A DNA stretch of 33,832 nucleotides. Source: Clostridiales bacterium (GTDB lineage Bacteria; Bacillota; Clostridia; Lachnospirales; Lachnospiraceae). The DNA lies in the NCBI GenBank assembly GCA_021203005.1, contig JAJQCB010000192.1:1-33832 (forward strand). The letters are read 5' to 3'. The notes under the pieces are model-generated. The model made no database searches. It was given only the letters and a program-made list of their open reading frames with translations, and was not told the DNA's origin. The translations under genes were made by a program, and so were the position numbers. Below, in pieces: positions 16,701-25,436 of the stretch (position 1 is the stretch's first letter; each line of letters opens with the position of its first letter).

Positions 16701-17269
16701 ATCAGCGCCGTGTTCGGATACTTGTTCTTCACATAATCGCGTATAAACATGCTTAAGGGAAGGATAATACCGGATCCGGTTCCGCCGGAAGCTGTGGAAG
16801 CAATTACCACACGGAGCGCCTGCTTCATATCCTGTCCGTTTTTGCGGAACAGATCGTCCACCGCGGCGTACAGCGGATTGATCTGGCCGGTCTTGATGGT
16901 CGCGTTGAACGCCAGTCTGGAAATCGCTCTCACCTGGCCCGCGCCCTCAGATACGGTCTTGTCATACATCACCGCGTTTTTCGGGAACCAGTTGCGCCGC
17001 GCATCGTCGTCATAATCCAGATAATCGCCGACGGTCTGCGTATTGGACGTCTGGACATAGTAAATATTGGCCTTGCTCTTCTGCACGGAAAGCAGGTCAT
17101 TCACATTCGTATCCAGGCAGACAAAACTGATATTCTCCTTCTCCTCCGGGCGGCACATTTCCGCCACGCGTCTGACAATCTCAGAACCGGTTCCGCCGAC
17201 ACCGATGAAAATAGTGGGTGCGCCGACTGTGTTGGGTTTGATGTTCTCTTTTTTCATAGCTTCCTTCAT
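13706..17269 (-). CDS. Large tubulin/FtsZ-like GTPase (Tubulin_2-type)
   Basis: The 1187-residue protein starts with a Rossmann-type strand and GVGGTGSE (23-30). The tubulin-superfamily phosphate-binding signature STASGGTGSGI (158-168) corresponds to the FtsZ GGGTGTG loop. Early residues CLDTNVND may contact nucleotide. Beyond about 400 residues the protein is mostly charged helices, far longer than FtsZ. Such divergent tubulin-like proteins occur in bacterial operons with vWA proteins and have been proposed from comparative genomics to act in membrane remodelling; whether this one polymerises is unknown. Two starts are possible: the first ATG sits directly on an AGGAGG, and an ATG four codons later has AAGGAA upstream. 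It lies between the vWA receptor-like gene and the membrane adaptor, suggesting one complex. Confidence 0.88.
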   Translation of the reverse strand: MKEAMKKENIKPNTVGAPTIFIGVGGTGSEIVRRVAEMCRPEEKENISFVCLDTNVNDLLSVQKSKANIYYVQTSNTQTVGDYLDYDDDARRNWFPKNAVMYDKTVSEGAGQVRAISRLAFNATIKTGQINPLYAAVDDLFRKNGQDMKQALRVVIASTASGGTGSGIILPLSMFIRDYVKNKYPNTALIVRSLIMLPETLDSVISSTQERESQRRNAYATIKEINAFMMKGSGFFDIDEDLKRYDNMRVDYTMPGGGTKSLALLPMDFCFLMDGQDAEDSTMISLSQYKKQAAQALYEQNIGPMQKKAFSVEDNIIKEMSNPGNVGRNRFGGIGSSVLRYPYEQLADYVAYGWALDNIGGEKDAGKWGRYDKAFQVKQAEARKKGLSASEAPKLGEVYVSTLNSASDSFSKDIRSKFMVGVNKSVNKFFRELQTHMHGSVANNSVIKATSGLANELSDEIDYKEEENKKKATENLGLLRDYEAAVRMNAKKAAESEAEAIFENETKTINEKRPYTIEALLKNTYDEIAHPVAARYVLYLAKDEFEKRIRSTQTKMEEAGEGLYGYSAEANDPARFDVKSTRKKREVSIDELCDAEANQKKHPKLLEKIGGQDKIYTLLNEYFPDYFALIKEYSELAAELEAYKKGFEFVKEACEMYEKFFASFPDKVSALLRKRDDLVDELKFVKGDSVVNICSEKEVMDELSRATSRQSADGAMLDDELNGAIYDAIKANVAFEREIRFADIVEEDKRIDVFDDIVLGYFKKSVREQCDSLDVNIVEALALEYRLKARIKTREEQGADKQVVDRVSSEDTLRHIKSALAMGERLAAPGIQRIRNEEPREVKCVAYNRSLDSMRNYRMSEMFAKGVGSEACDTISKYEMHFFIALYNLTPDKLNKFASPATTETRVKNVGLYHNAYMEYAKHLGPDSTKNMMISTHIDKRWDSIAFMPEIDFKFMSGQMMKIHQSLIYALLYGAIQQKNLSSAAGGKKVFRYENSEERTQDLIVSNGTLCDEFYEILDALYIDASVVEDIGVICRSKKERDQVRNSNYEATLFAMAVDGFRLKSIHEGKASLFEIPLAYYNSLPNSRRFTGEISGLVEAVIQTFEDELTSAESADDAPFLLCDILQSQFGLLMENYEKFDELKLGKAASDNMVIDTIFRKIRHVISSTPEPDDYNTLLDNMKALIK

Positions 17270-17376
17270 CCTCCTCTATTATGGTTTTGGGGTTGTATTT
17301 ACTTAATTATAAAGAAAAGCGTTGCTTCTCATTTTGTTTCCTGTGTTCCGGGTCAAACATCTCTGCCCCTGTTTCC

Positions 17377-20040
17377 TCAATGATATTTTAGTGTTACGGA
17401 AAACGTGATCGGCGTGCCCATCCCGGATTCATCCAGCACCTCTCCGGTGATCGTGCATTTCTGATTGCTCGTCAGACGCACATTCAGGGAATCCTCCTTG
17501 CCGCCCTTCTGCGCCGCTTTTTTCGCCCTCGCGCCGGCTTTTTTAAATTTGTTCGTCTCCGGGTCCTTCGAAAACGATGTGGTACCGATCTTGTAACTCT
17601 CGATGCTGTGGGACGGAGAAACAGTGGCATTGGTCACGATCGCCGCACGCGTACTGCTTTTCTTGCTTCTGGGATCCACCGCCTCAAGCTGCAGCGTCAT
17701 ACTGCACTTTGCCAGAGGATTATTCTGGGACTTGGGAGACGTAAGCGTCAGCGTTGCGTGCTTTTTCCCGCCGGTATAATTCGTCAGCTTCGCCTTGCCG
17801 GTCACTTCATCGCCGTCCACCATAAAGGAAGACTTGGCCACCGAGATCCGCTTCGGCAGAATCTTCTGGTTCATGATAAGCGCGATGACCGCAATGATCG
17901 CCGCGATGATCAGAGCGATAATCAGATACCGCAGCCAGAGCGGGTAATTCTGCAGTTCTGTCTTGTGGCTTGCTTCTGCCGTCACCTCATTGCCGAACTC
18001 ATCATAAGCTGTGGCTGTCACGTTTATCTTATAATTGCCCGCCTGGGAAGCATCAGCGCTCAGGTAAATCAGAAACTGTGAATTCTCCGCATCCGTCTCC
18101 ACGGTATAGCCGAGTCCGCCCGCGTCCACCGCAAGGCTGGCCGCCTCCATCTCCTCCGCGTTAAGCGCCTCACCGCCGCGGGTCACTTTCACGGTAAGCG
18201 GATCCGCCTCCGCCAGCTGGCTGATCACATAATAGGATTCCCCCTCGATCTCTGCTGCCAGCGCATTGCTGTACTCGGAAATGCTCACATTCACTGTGCC
18301 GATCTCATTGGTCACCGTCGCGTCATGCTCTTCCACATAGGAGGCCGTCACTGTCATCACATAATCCTGCTGCACGACCTGCGTCTCATCGCCATCCGGA
18401 TAGGTCAGCGACAGAACGATGGAATTGCCATCGTCAGAGACCGCTGTGGTATAGGACGGCGCACCCTCTTTATCAAAAACGACGTCCAGCGTTACCTTAG
18501 ATAATTCCTCTCCGGTCAGCTGTGTTCCCTGGTAAGTAAGCGCAACATTGTAGACTCCGGTCTCTTCCAGGTCAGGCAGGGTATAGCTGTCTGCACCGCC
18601 GGAAATCGTCCCCTGCAGATCGGCAGGATCCGGGATAAAATCTACTACTTTAATCGGAAACGGCCAGTCCGCGTCACCGTAATCCTCTGTGGATACCTTA
18701 TAACCGCTCAGATAGGTGGCTTCCACGGTCGCGTCAACCGTGTCGCCCACTTTCAGGTCAATCGGGATGGAACTGTTGGAAGTCATGGTTTCCGAATAAT
18801 CCTGCGTATTTCCGTCTGCATCTGTCACCGAATATGTAATCGTAAATTCCCTGTCACCCAGAAGCTCCGATTCTGTAAAATTACCCTCCTCATCGACCAG
18901 GCCATACTGCATGGAATAGGTACCCTGAACCACCTGACTGGCATCCAGCTCAGAGACATTCTCGCCCTCATCGTTGATAAAATAAGCGGCGATGCTGACG
19001 TTCGGCTCATAGTACACGCCCACGCTGCTGGCGGTGCCGCTGTACTGCAGCATATAGGTGCCGGCCGGTATATCCTCATAGGTCACAATCTCACCGCTCA
19101 GACTGGTGTCTGTCTCCATATCTTTATAATAAGCAGTGGAAGCGGTTGCACTCCCGGTCCCTTCCGTTGTACTGTAAGAAGGAGAATAGGATGCGGTTGG
19201 CGTCCCGACTTCATTTCCCTGCGAATCCACCAGTTTCAAATCATCGATACTGCTGCCCTGTACAAAGAGCACCAGCTTTGTCATCGACAGGTCAAACGTG
19301 ACCTCACTCCCGCTTAGGATAAGTTCATCTCTGCCATAGATTGTATTGCACATGGAAGTAAGCTTTGTCAGAATTTCCGAAGAATCGGAAGCAATCTCCA
19401 CCTCGCTCTGATAGGATCCCTCTACCGTTGGATTCGCTACCGAAGCGTCAACCTTGATTCCCAGATACATCAGATTCACATCGTTATTATACCCGCTGAG
19501 CTTCTCACTGAGCGCCGTCTCCGTCTCGGAAACGCTCATCTCCTCCTCATTCTCATAAAACTGCGCGCCGTCTGTCAGCACGACCAGCCACTTCTCATCC
19601 GCGTCTGTCTGCATCAGACCATTGTACGCATCGTCTATGGTCTCAATCGGCGTATCATTGGATTTCAGCGTATAAATGTCCCGGATCACCGACACATCGC
19701 CGCCGCCCTCCACGGTAAGCGGTGAGCTGCTGGTATAATTCGACCCGCCCGCCGTGATCTCATGCATCGGATAAATGCTGATCTGGTCGCCCTCGTTCGC
19801 CATGGAGGCGAACACCTCCATCGCATAAATCGCGCGGCTCCAGGCCGTTTTCTGATACATGGAACCGGAATTGTCAAAGACAATGGCAATCGCACGCGAT
19901 GTCGACGGCTTGTTTGCCGCTTCTGAGACCGTGGAACTTTGCAAAAACATCAGAATCGTCAGAAGAAATATCAGGAAAAAACATGTGAGTTTTTTGCACA
20001 GAATACAGACTTTCATATACCCCCTGAAAAGATTTCTCAT
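17377..20040 (-). CDS. vWA-domain receptor-like membrane protein
   Basis: The 887-residue protein begins with a signal peptide or anchor (about 1-41). A von Willebrand factor A domain follows with the MIDAS motif DNSGS (56-60), a downstream Thr in NDTPIETID and Asp in VVLTDGA. A long Ser/Thr/Gly-rich beta region with Ig-like strands occupies the extracytoplasmic part. One strong membrane helix lies at about 702-723 (IIALIIAAIIAVIALIM). The last 164 residues should be cytoplasmic, with a basic KKAGARAKKAAQKGGK segment between beta strands. This topology fits a receptor whose tail could contact the tubulin-like GTPase encoded next. The ATG has AGGGGAG upstream; 13 further in-frame codons are not supported. 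Two candidate promoters precede it, so it probably heads the operon. Confidence 0.88.
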   Translation of the reverse strand: MRNLFRGYMKVCILCKKLTCFFLIFLLTILMFLQSSTVSEAANKPSTSRAIAIVFDNSGSMYQKTAWSRAIYAMEVFASMANEGDQISIYPMHEITAGGSNYTSSSPLTVEGGGDVSVIRDIYTLKSNDTPIETIDDAYNGLMQTDADEKWLVVLTDGAQFYENEEEMSVSETETALSEKLSGYNNDVNLMYLGIKVDASVANPTVEGSYQSEVEIASDSSEILTKLTSMCNTIYGRDELILSGSEVTFDLSMTKLVLFVQGSSIDDLKLVDSQGNEVGTPTASYSPSYSTTEGTGSATASTAYYKDMETDTSLSGEIVTYEDIPAGTYMLQYSGTASSVGVYYEPNVSIAAYFINDEGENVSELDASQVVQGTYSMQYGLVDEEGNFTESELLGDREFTITYSVTDADGNTQDYSETMTSNSSIPIDLKVGDTVDATVEATYLSGYKVSTEDYGDADWPFPIKVVDFIPDPADLQGTISGGADSYTLPDLEETGVYNVALTYQGTQLTGEELSKVTLDVVFDKEGAPSYTTAVSDDGNSIVLSLTYPDGDETQVVQQDYVMTVTASYVEEHDATVTNEIGTVNVSISEYSNALAAEIEGESYYVISQLAEADPLTVKVTRGGEALNAEEMEAASLAVDAGGLGYTVETDAENSQFLIYLSADASQAGNYKINVTATAYDEFGNEVTAEASHKTELQNYPLWLRYLIIALIIAAIIAVIALIMNQKILPKRISVAKSSFMVDGDEVTGKAKLTNYTGGKKHATLTLTSPKSQNNPLAKCSMTLQLEAVDPRSKKSSTRAAIVTNATVSPSHSIESYKIGTTSFSKDPETNKFKKAGARAKKAAQKGGKEDSLNVRLTSNQKCTITGEVLDESGMGTPITFSVTLKYH

Positions 20041-20089
20041 TTGTGATCTCCCCTCTGTGCGCCGCCTTTCCGAGCGCAATCATAAAAAT

Positions 20090-20119
20090 ATTATAAACTA
20101 TAGTAAAATATACTGTCAA
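20090..20119 (-). promoter_or_regulatory. Proximal promoter of the vWA-tubulin operon
   Basis: TTGACA (20114-20119) and TATAAT (20090-20095) on the minus strand are 18 bp apart in a very AT-rich stretch, giving a leader of about 40 nt. Confidence 0.75.
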
Positions 20120-20190
20120 TTGCCAAATATGGCCGAACGCTTTCCGAAATCAATCCGTTTTCACGCAATTCGTTATACAAACTTTTTTGC

Positions 20191-20238
20191 AAATTATCAC
20201 ATTTTATTATGCCAGTCAATTAGGTTAATTTTTACAAT
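20191..20238 (-). promoter_or_regulatory. Distal promoter with conserved upstream box (shared with the TIR operon)
   Basis: On the minus strand the box ATTGTAAAAATTAACCT (20222-20238) is followed two bases later by TTGACT, a 17-bp spacer and TAATTT. The same order and spacing occurs upstream of the TIR gene at 27970-28017; within the spacer ATAA, AAT and TGA also match. Probably a co-regulated promoter with an activator or repressor site. Confidence 0.6.
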
Positions 20239-20268
20239 GTGATTATTTTATTACTATAGCAACAGCAT

Positions 20269-20826
20269 TTATCCCCTGACACATCGAAAGCCGAAATATA
20301 CCGTATCGACTCCTTCTCCCCTGTCGTCCTTTAAGACTGCAACCACATCATATCCCCGGCGGCTCAGCTCATGCAGATGCGCCGTGTTTAACGACCACGT
20401 GCGGGTAGAGACCTTTTCACAGCCGCACTCCCGCGTCACTTCATTTTCCATGTGATGATAGAGCGCATCCATGATATGCTGCCCGCGGCACTCGCTTCTC
20501 ACACAGATGGTTGTGATATACAGCGATGTCCCGAAATTCTCCAGCGCTTCACAGATATAATCTTTTTTGAAAGTCATGAAGCCGACCACCTTCCCGTCAT
20601 CCGCGTAGGCCAGCACGAAATTTTGCCGGATCATCTCCTCATAATAGACGATCGGCTCACCGTTTTTCTTCATGCTGCTGCCGTCCGCCCCTTTCAGCTG
20701 CTTCTGCGACGAGCTGTTGCGCGCGGAAAGCGGCGGATAGAAATCCTCATCACACTGACACAGGATCTCCCAGATCTGTGATTTTTCTGTCTCGTTCAGC
20801 ATATTTCCTTTATATTCGATTCTCAT
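20269..20826 (-). CDS. GNAT-family N-acetyltransferase
   Basis: The 185-residue protein has the GNAT fold pattern: strand VVGFMTFKKDY, then beta-4 and the acetyl-CoA loop ITTICVRSECRGQHI (a variant of the R/QxxGxG/A motif), then the helix LYHHMENEV. The conserved beta-5 region STRTWSLNTAHLHELSRRGY is typical of acetyltransferases acting on amines. The substrate cannot be told. It starts 15 bp after the stop of the KAP-methyltransferase gene, and its AAGGAG site overlaps that stop, so translation is coupled. It may modify the same target as the methyltransferase or a separate protein. An AT-rich gap and two promoters separate it from the vWA gene. Confidence 0.85.
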   Translation of the reverse strand: MRIEYKGNMLNETEKSQIWEILCQCDEDFYPPLSARNSSSQKQLKGADGSSMKKNGEPIVYYEEMIRQNFVLAYADDGKVVGFMTFKKDYICEALENFGTSLYITTICVRSECRGQHIMDALYHHMENEVTRECGCEKVSTRTWSLNTAHLHELSRRGYDVVAVLKDDRGEGVDTVYFGFRCVRG

Positions 20827-20841
20827 AATTCCTCTTCTCCT

Positions 20842-22992
20842 TTATTTTTTCGGCCGCTGTGCGAAGATATAGAGACGATGCGAAGACTTATCCACCGGTG
20901 TACTCCTGCAAATCCGGAAATACTCCTCTTCCAGTGCGTCGTATTCCTCCTGGGTAACAGAGGGCAGATGGTAATAAATCAGGCTCGCTCTGGCAAAATT
21001 GTCTACCAGATTCTGATTGTCCTTCTCGTCGGAATATACACTCTCCACATCTATATTGACATAACCGAGATCCCGCAGCAATATCTCCATCTCACTCTTT
21101 TTCGGATAAAATGTCGGGAACAGCCACTTGCGGAATTTTTCTTCCAGTCCGACATGTTTGATCGCCTCCCGCGCCGCGCGGTGCAGACCCGCATAGGTTC
21201 CGTAACCGCCCTGGTGCACTGCCAGAAGTCCGCCCGGCTCCAGAGCTTCCAGAAGCAGGCGGTACATTTTCCTCTCGTCTGTAATCCAATGAAGCGTCGC
21301 ATTGGAAAAGACCAGATCATATGCCGCCTTGTCTGACAAATCCAGGGCATTCATTACATCAAACTCTATGTCTCCCCTGTAGAATTCAGTACTCAGATGC
21401 GAGACTGCCGCTTCATATTTTCCTCTGGCCACCTCAATCTGGCTTTCTGACAGATCAAATGCTCTGATACGCATATCCCGGTTCCGGTTCCACATGTCGA
21501 TCGTTGTCGTTCCGTTTCCGCAGCCCACATCCAGAACCCTGCTGTGGCTGCTGAAATCCACAGAGTCAATCAGCCGTTCGCCCTGCCGGTGCTGCGTCTG
21601 GGAGGATCTGTCGTACGCTTCCCCATTATATTCCACGTTGGTCTCCGCCTCCGCATTCATATACATGACATTCACGATTCCCAGCGCATCCTCGACCCGC
21701 TCTCCCAGACTATGGCACCGTTCCTGCACCAGCTCGTAGATCTCCAGAAGGCTTGCAATCCGATGATAATTGCGCCGGAGCACCTCGTCCTTACATACAG
21801 TGAGAAATACGATTTCTTTCCACTCCGCATCCAGATGATATTGTTTTTTTACCTCCTCTGTCAGTATTCCTTCCACATCGTAGGCATTATAATCACGCCT
21901 CCAGGTTTCCAGATTATTGTTGCCGGCCAGCATACGATACACGTCCGGGAAAGACATCTGCAGCGCCATCAGCAATATTTCCATGATCCGCAGTTCCGCG
22001 TGCCGCTCTTCCTCCCCCAGATGAAGCGCGTTCATCAGATGGAGCATATTCAGCAGCCTCTTCACCGCCCGCGGGTTTTTATTAGTCGCCAGGCGGAAAA
22101 TCTCCACAATCCTCGCCTCGTATTTGGTATAGTCATATTCCCGCTCCATAAACCTGATTTCGCGCAATCTTCCCATCACCATATCACTGATATCGTACCT
22201 TGACACCGGAATCATGTAGGGGACCTGAATCAGCTTATCAAAAAAATCCTGCGCAATATTCCGGTCCGTCACAATGGAGGAACCATACTTCTGCTGAATC
22301 CCCATGGATACAACAGCAAAATCAATTGCCAGCACAAAGATGCACTTTTCGATGTCAAACAGATTTTTCATGGCTTCCAGCAGAGTGATCGCCATCCGTG
22401 GTTCCAGACGGTCCAGATCGTCCACAAAAATCAGAAACGCCTTGTCCGTAACCCCGTTATTTTTCTTTGACGTCTCCTCAATCAGGAATTTTTCGAAATC
22501 ACTCTTCAACTGCCGGAGAGAGGCGGAACTGTTCCCTCCAAACAGCCGGTCCAGGACTCTTCCGGATGCTTCCAGATCCACATTGACCGCCGTCAGCATC
22601 AGGCTGGTAATCCCCTTTAAGTATTCCTTCATCATCTTCCGGCGTCTCTCCATATCCTGTTTGGAATTGTCCTTCGCCAGAAGCTCTTCCATCTGCGTGA
22701 ACAGACTGACAATCAGCTTTCTCACTGCCGTATCATAGTCATTTTCCAGAAAAAGATCCCAGGTCGTCAGCCAGATCGCGTCATAGCGCTCCTCCTCGGG
22801 AATCCGCGGATCACAGAGATTGTTCTCCATCATTCTCATGAAGGAAGTCTTTCCGCTTCCCCACTCTCCCTGCAGCGCAATGGTAATCGGAGTGTCGCTG
22901 TCCCGGACAAACTCACACAGCGCATTCACATACCGGGCAATCCCGAACTCATCCTGTTCTAACCGATTCAGCGGAATATCGCGTTTTTCCAT
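20842..22992 (-). CDS. KAP P-loop NTPase fused to a SAM-dependent methyltransferase
   Basis: The 716-residue protein has an N-terminal KAP NTPase: Walker A GEWGSGKTS (42-50), Walker B FLIFVDDLDR (186-195) and the downstream NPRAVKRLLN segment (306-315) typical of the family. From about 455 a class I methyltransferase domain follows, with motif I VLDVGCGNG (486-494), motif II around FDLSES and the YDLVFSNATLHWI region resembling trans-aconitate-type methyltransferases. KAP proteins are often membrane-associated and many occur in conflict or defence loci, but no long membrane insert is obvious here. The fusion is unusual. A GGGAG site precedes the ATG. GNAT is coupled downstream; the channel gene is 127 bp upstream on the same strand. 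Confidence 0.9.
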   Translation of the reverse strand: MEKRDIPLNRLEQDEFGIARYVNALCEFVRDSDTPITIALQGEWGSGKTSFMRMMENNLCDPRIPEEERYDAIWLTTWDLFLENDYDTAVRKLIVSLFTQMEELLAKDNSKQDMERRRKMMKEYLKGITSLMLTAVNVDLEASGRVLDRLFGGNSSASLRQLKSDFEKFLIEETSKKNNGVTDKAFLIFVDDLDRLEPRMAITLLEAMKNLFDIEKCIFVLAIDFAVVSMGIQQKYGSSIVTDRNIAQDFFDKLIQVPYMIPVSRYDISDMVMGRLREIRFMEREYDYTKYEARIVEIFRLATNKNPRAVKRLLNMLHLMNALHLGEEERHAELRIMEILLMALQMSFPDVYRMLAGNNNLETWRRDYNAYDVEGILTEEVKKQYHLDAEWKEIVFLTVCKDEVLRRNYHRIASLLEIYELVQERCHSLGERVEDALGIVNVMYMNAEAETNVEYNGEAYDRSSQTQHRQGERLIDSVDFSSHSRVLDVGCGNGTTTIDMWNRNRDMRIRAFDLSESQIEVARGKYEAAVSHLSTEFYRGDIEFDVMNALDLSDKAAYDLVFSNATLHWITDERKMYRLLLEALEPGGLLAVHQGGYGTYAGLHRAAREAIKHVGLEEKFRKWLFPTFYPKKSEMEILLRDLGYVNIDVESVYSDEKDNQNLVDNFARASLIYYHLPSVTQEEYDALEEEYFRICRSTPVDKSSHRLYIFAQRPKK

Positions 22993-23119
22993 CTCTATTC
23001 TCCCACCTGTTTTTTCATCATCCTGTTACATTCCGGTTCTCATACTTTTTCAAGCAGAAAATCCGGTGAGTCCTCTGTATTCTCTTTCCTTCCCATTCTC
23101 CCGAAACAAATCACTATCC

Positions 23120-25246
23120 TCAATGATTACTGTACAGAATCAGCTTATCCTCCGCTTTCAGATCCAGCATGATCTGAGTCTGATCTCCGGCAAAGATGGT
23201 CATCTCGTCGTCCTCTGTCACGTAACCGAGCACCAGATCCAGGTTTTCCGGGTTCCGCTCAATCGCGGCGCGGTAAACGGCGCGGATCAGGCTGGCTGCG
23301 CTGCAGTGCGAAGGCACTTCCTCCAGATAATCTCCGACCTTCTTGATATAAAGCTCCTTGCTGGTGTAGGCCGCACTGTCCGGATCGTCGTAAGTAAGAA
23401 TATCACTGTAAAACTCAAACAACGGCTGCTTATCGCCGATCTGTGTGATCATCTTGCTGATATAACGGTTGCTGATAACAACATTGTTCACGCTGTAACT
23501 GTGCACCACATCGTAATTCTTCGGATTCAGAATCTCCACCACAACATCAATCCGCTCGGTATCTTTCCCGCCGTTTGCGGCGCGGCGCTGTGCCAGGATG
23601 TCCTGTATGTAAACCAGATAAGTCAGAGCCCGCGCATCCTGATCCTCCACCGACACAGAATCATCCGACAAAATCAAGATACCGGTATCCCCATCCATGT
23701 CATCGATAAAACTGTTGACCGCCTGGTAAATGGTTTCCTGATCATAGAGATCCGCCTCGATCGGATCATTGACATAGGGATACCTTTTATAAAAATCCAT
23801 CCGCTCCAGGCTCTTCGGATCGTCAATCACGGAGATATTCAGGATGTCCCGCCCGTCCGCAGCCGGGTTCCACTCTGCGCGGAAAGATTCAAATCCGCTC
23901 ATCAGGGATCCCATCCTGGTATTGTGCCCCAGAATCAGGACATTGCGCCGCGGCAGCCAATAATCCGGATTATACCGCACGGTCAGTCCCGGATCCGTCC
24001 ATGAAATGCGGCGATACATGTCGTTTTCCTTATCCGCCATATAAAAATAATGCCAGCCGGTCTTGGATTCCATCGCAGCCAGCGGAACAGAAAAATGATA
24101 ATTGGCAAGGTGTTCTTCTCTGTCTCCTTCCGGCTTCTCCGGATTCGCCGGCATACAATAAAATTCCGCTCCGCGGTTGGAAAAAAGCTCACTGTACACC
24201 TGGTTGAGCTCCGGCATAATCGAAAACTGAGAAAGAAGCTGACCAAGAATCTGGTTGACGGGAATCGGCACGATATTGCACTTTCCCAGCTTCTCCTTGT
24301 GCGCGATAATCCGTTCAATCTGTGTCATCGTCCAGTTGTCTTTATCGTTATCATAATCCTCCACCTCGACGACAATCTTCTGATCGTTTGCCGAGTTTTC
24401 GGCAGAAGTGATCTCCGCCACCAGCATCAGCGTTTTCACCGTTGTGGCATTGCCTTTCATCCGTTCATCCCGATGTTCCGGAGAATTATAGCGGCAGACA
24501 CTCCTCTGCTCATCATGATTCAGTATGATTACGGTCTTCGCCTTATCCAGTGAAATATCCATGAGCTGTTTCATGGAAAATGTATCACCCTCCCGGACAA
24601 TAATAGTCATTCGATTGCTCAGGCGATTCTGGCTTTGAAAATGTCTTTTTTCCCAAAAAGTCATCTCACTGCTTTGCTCACGCAGAAGATTATTTTCCTG
24701 CGCCATCGTATCGGCCAGGCGGTTCTCAATCTCTTTCTCTACCTCCACTCTTCCCTCCGGCACCAGAATGACAACTTTTTCCGGGTTTTCACAGTAGACC
24801 AGATCGTTGACAATCTCCGACGCACGGCTGTTCCAGTTTAAAATCACGGTGTGTCCGGAAATCTTCAGTTCCCGGCCGCCGGCATTCGCCTCGGCGACAA
24901 AACTGAAAATAGCGTTCGTCACATAACCGATCACACAACCGGTAAACGCAATCATGCCGATGACAATAACAAAAATGCAGACCACCACAATCGCGGCATT
25001 CGTATGACTCACATCAGAAACAATAAACTGGATACATCCCGCGTCCAGAATCATAGACAGTGCGTAGTAAGCGGATGCCCAGAATCCATGTACGCCTGCA
25101 GAATCGGGCACCATCCGCGAGAGCAGACACGCGGCCAGTATCAGAAACGCGATATTAAATAAAATGATACCAAGCAAAATTGCCCGGCTGGGTTTCTTGG
25201 CGACCTGGATACTGATCCATTCCTGCAGGCGTTCTTTCAGGTTCAT
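23120..25246 (-). CDS. CASTOR/POLLUX-like ion channel with RCK-type domains
   Basis: The 708-residue protein has an N-terminal helix (about 22-45), a pore-loop-like segment with LDAG (67-70) that resembles the ADAG/ADSG filter of plant CASTOR/POLLUX channels, and a second helix (about 85-112). A Rossmann-type RCK domain follows (GHTVILNWNSRASEI, 131-145), and a second one begins at NVLILGHNTRMGSL. Such channels gate cation flow in response to ligands bound by the cytoplasmic ring. The ATG has GAGGAG upstream; a 76-codon in-frame extension has no support and contains a repeat fragment. It lies in the same-strand run between the TIR/TPR gene and KAP-methyltransferase. Ion selectivity and ligand are unknown. 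Confidence 0.82.
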   Translation of the reverse strand: MNLKERLQEWISIQVAKKPSRAILLGIILFNIAFLILAACLLSRMVPDSAGVHGFWASAYYALSMILDAGCIQFIVSDVSHTNAAIVVVCIFVIVIGMIAFTGCVIGYVTNAIFSFVAEANAGGRELKISGHTVILNWNSRASEIVNDLVYCENPEKVVILVPEGRVEVEKEIENRLADTMAQENNLLREQSSEMTFWEKRHFQSQNRLSNRMTIIVREGDTFSMKQLMDISLDKAKTVIILNHDEQRSVCRYNSPEHRDERMKGNATTVKTLMLVAEITSAENSANDQKIVVEVEDYDNDKDNWTMTQIERIIAHKEKLGKCNIVPIPVNQILGQLLSQFSIMPELNQVYSELFSNRGAEFYCMPANPEKPEGDREEHLANYHFSVPLAAMESKTGWHYFYMADKENDMYRRISWTDPGLTVRYNPDYWLPRRNVLILGHNTRMGSLMSGFESFRAEWNPAADGRDILNISVIDDPKSLERMDFYKRYPYVNDPIEADLYDQETIYQAVNSFIDDMDGDTGILILSDDSVSVEDQDARALTYLVYIQDILAQRRAANGGKDTERIDVVVEILNPKNYDVVHSYSVNNVVISNRYISKMITQIGDKQPLFEFYSDILTYDDPDSAAYTSKELYIKKVGDYLEEVPSHCSAASLIRAVYRAAIERNPENLDLVLGYVTEDDEMTIFAGDQTQIMLDLKAEDKLILYSNH

Positions 25247-25313
25247 AACTTTTTTCTCCTCGTACTGTAATTGTTTGTGCAATGTAACTATTATTACACA
25301 TCTACAAAAAAAT

Positions 25314-25350
25314 GCCATAGCCTCCGGTCTGAATCCGGACATTCCGGAAA
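25314..25350. repeat. 37-bp repeat, intergenic copy
   Basis: It matches 30794-30830 at 36 of 37 bases. In the other copy these bases encode FRNVRIQTGGYG of the helix-turn-helix partner gene. Here the same frame reads EEFFRNVRIQTGGYG and then hits a stop, so the copy looks like a gene remnant. It also contains three CCGG boxes. Confidence 0.7.
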
Positions 25351-25436
25351 AATTCCTCCCCAGGGAGTTTGTAAACGATTTTCCCTTCATTTTCTTGTCT
25401 TCCCTCTTGAAAAAGACACACGAAAATCCATTTATT

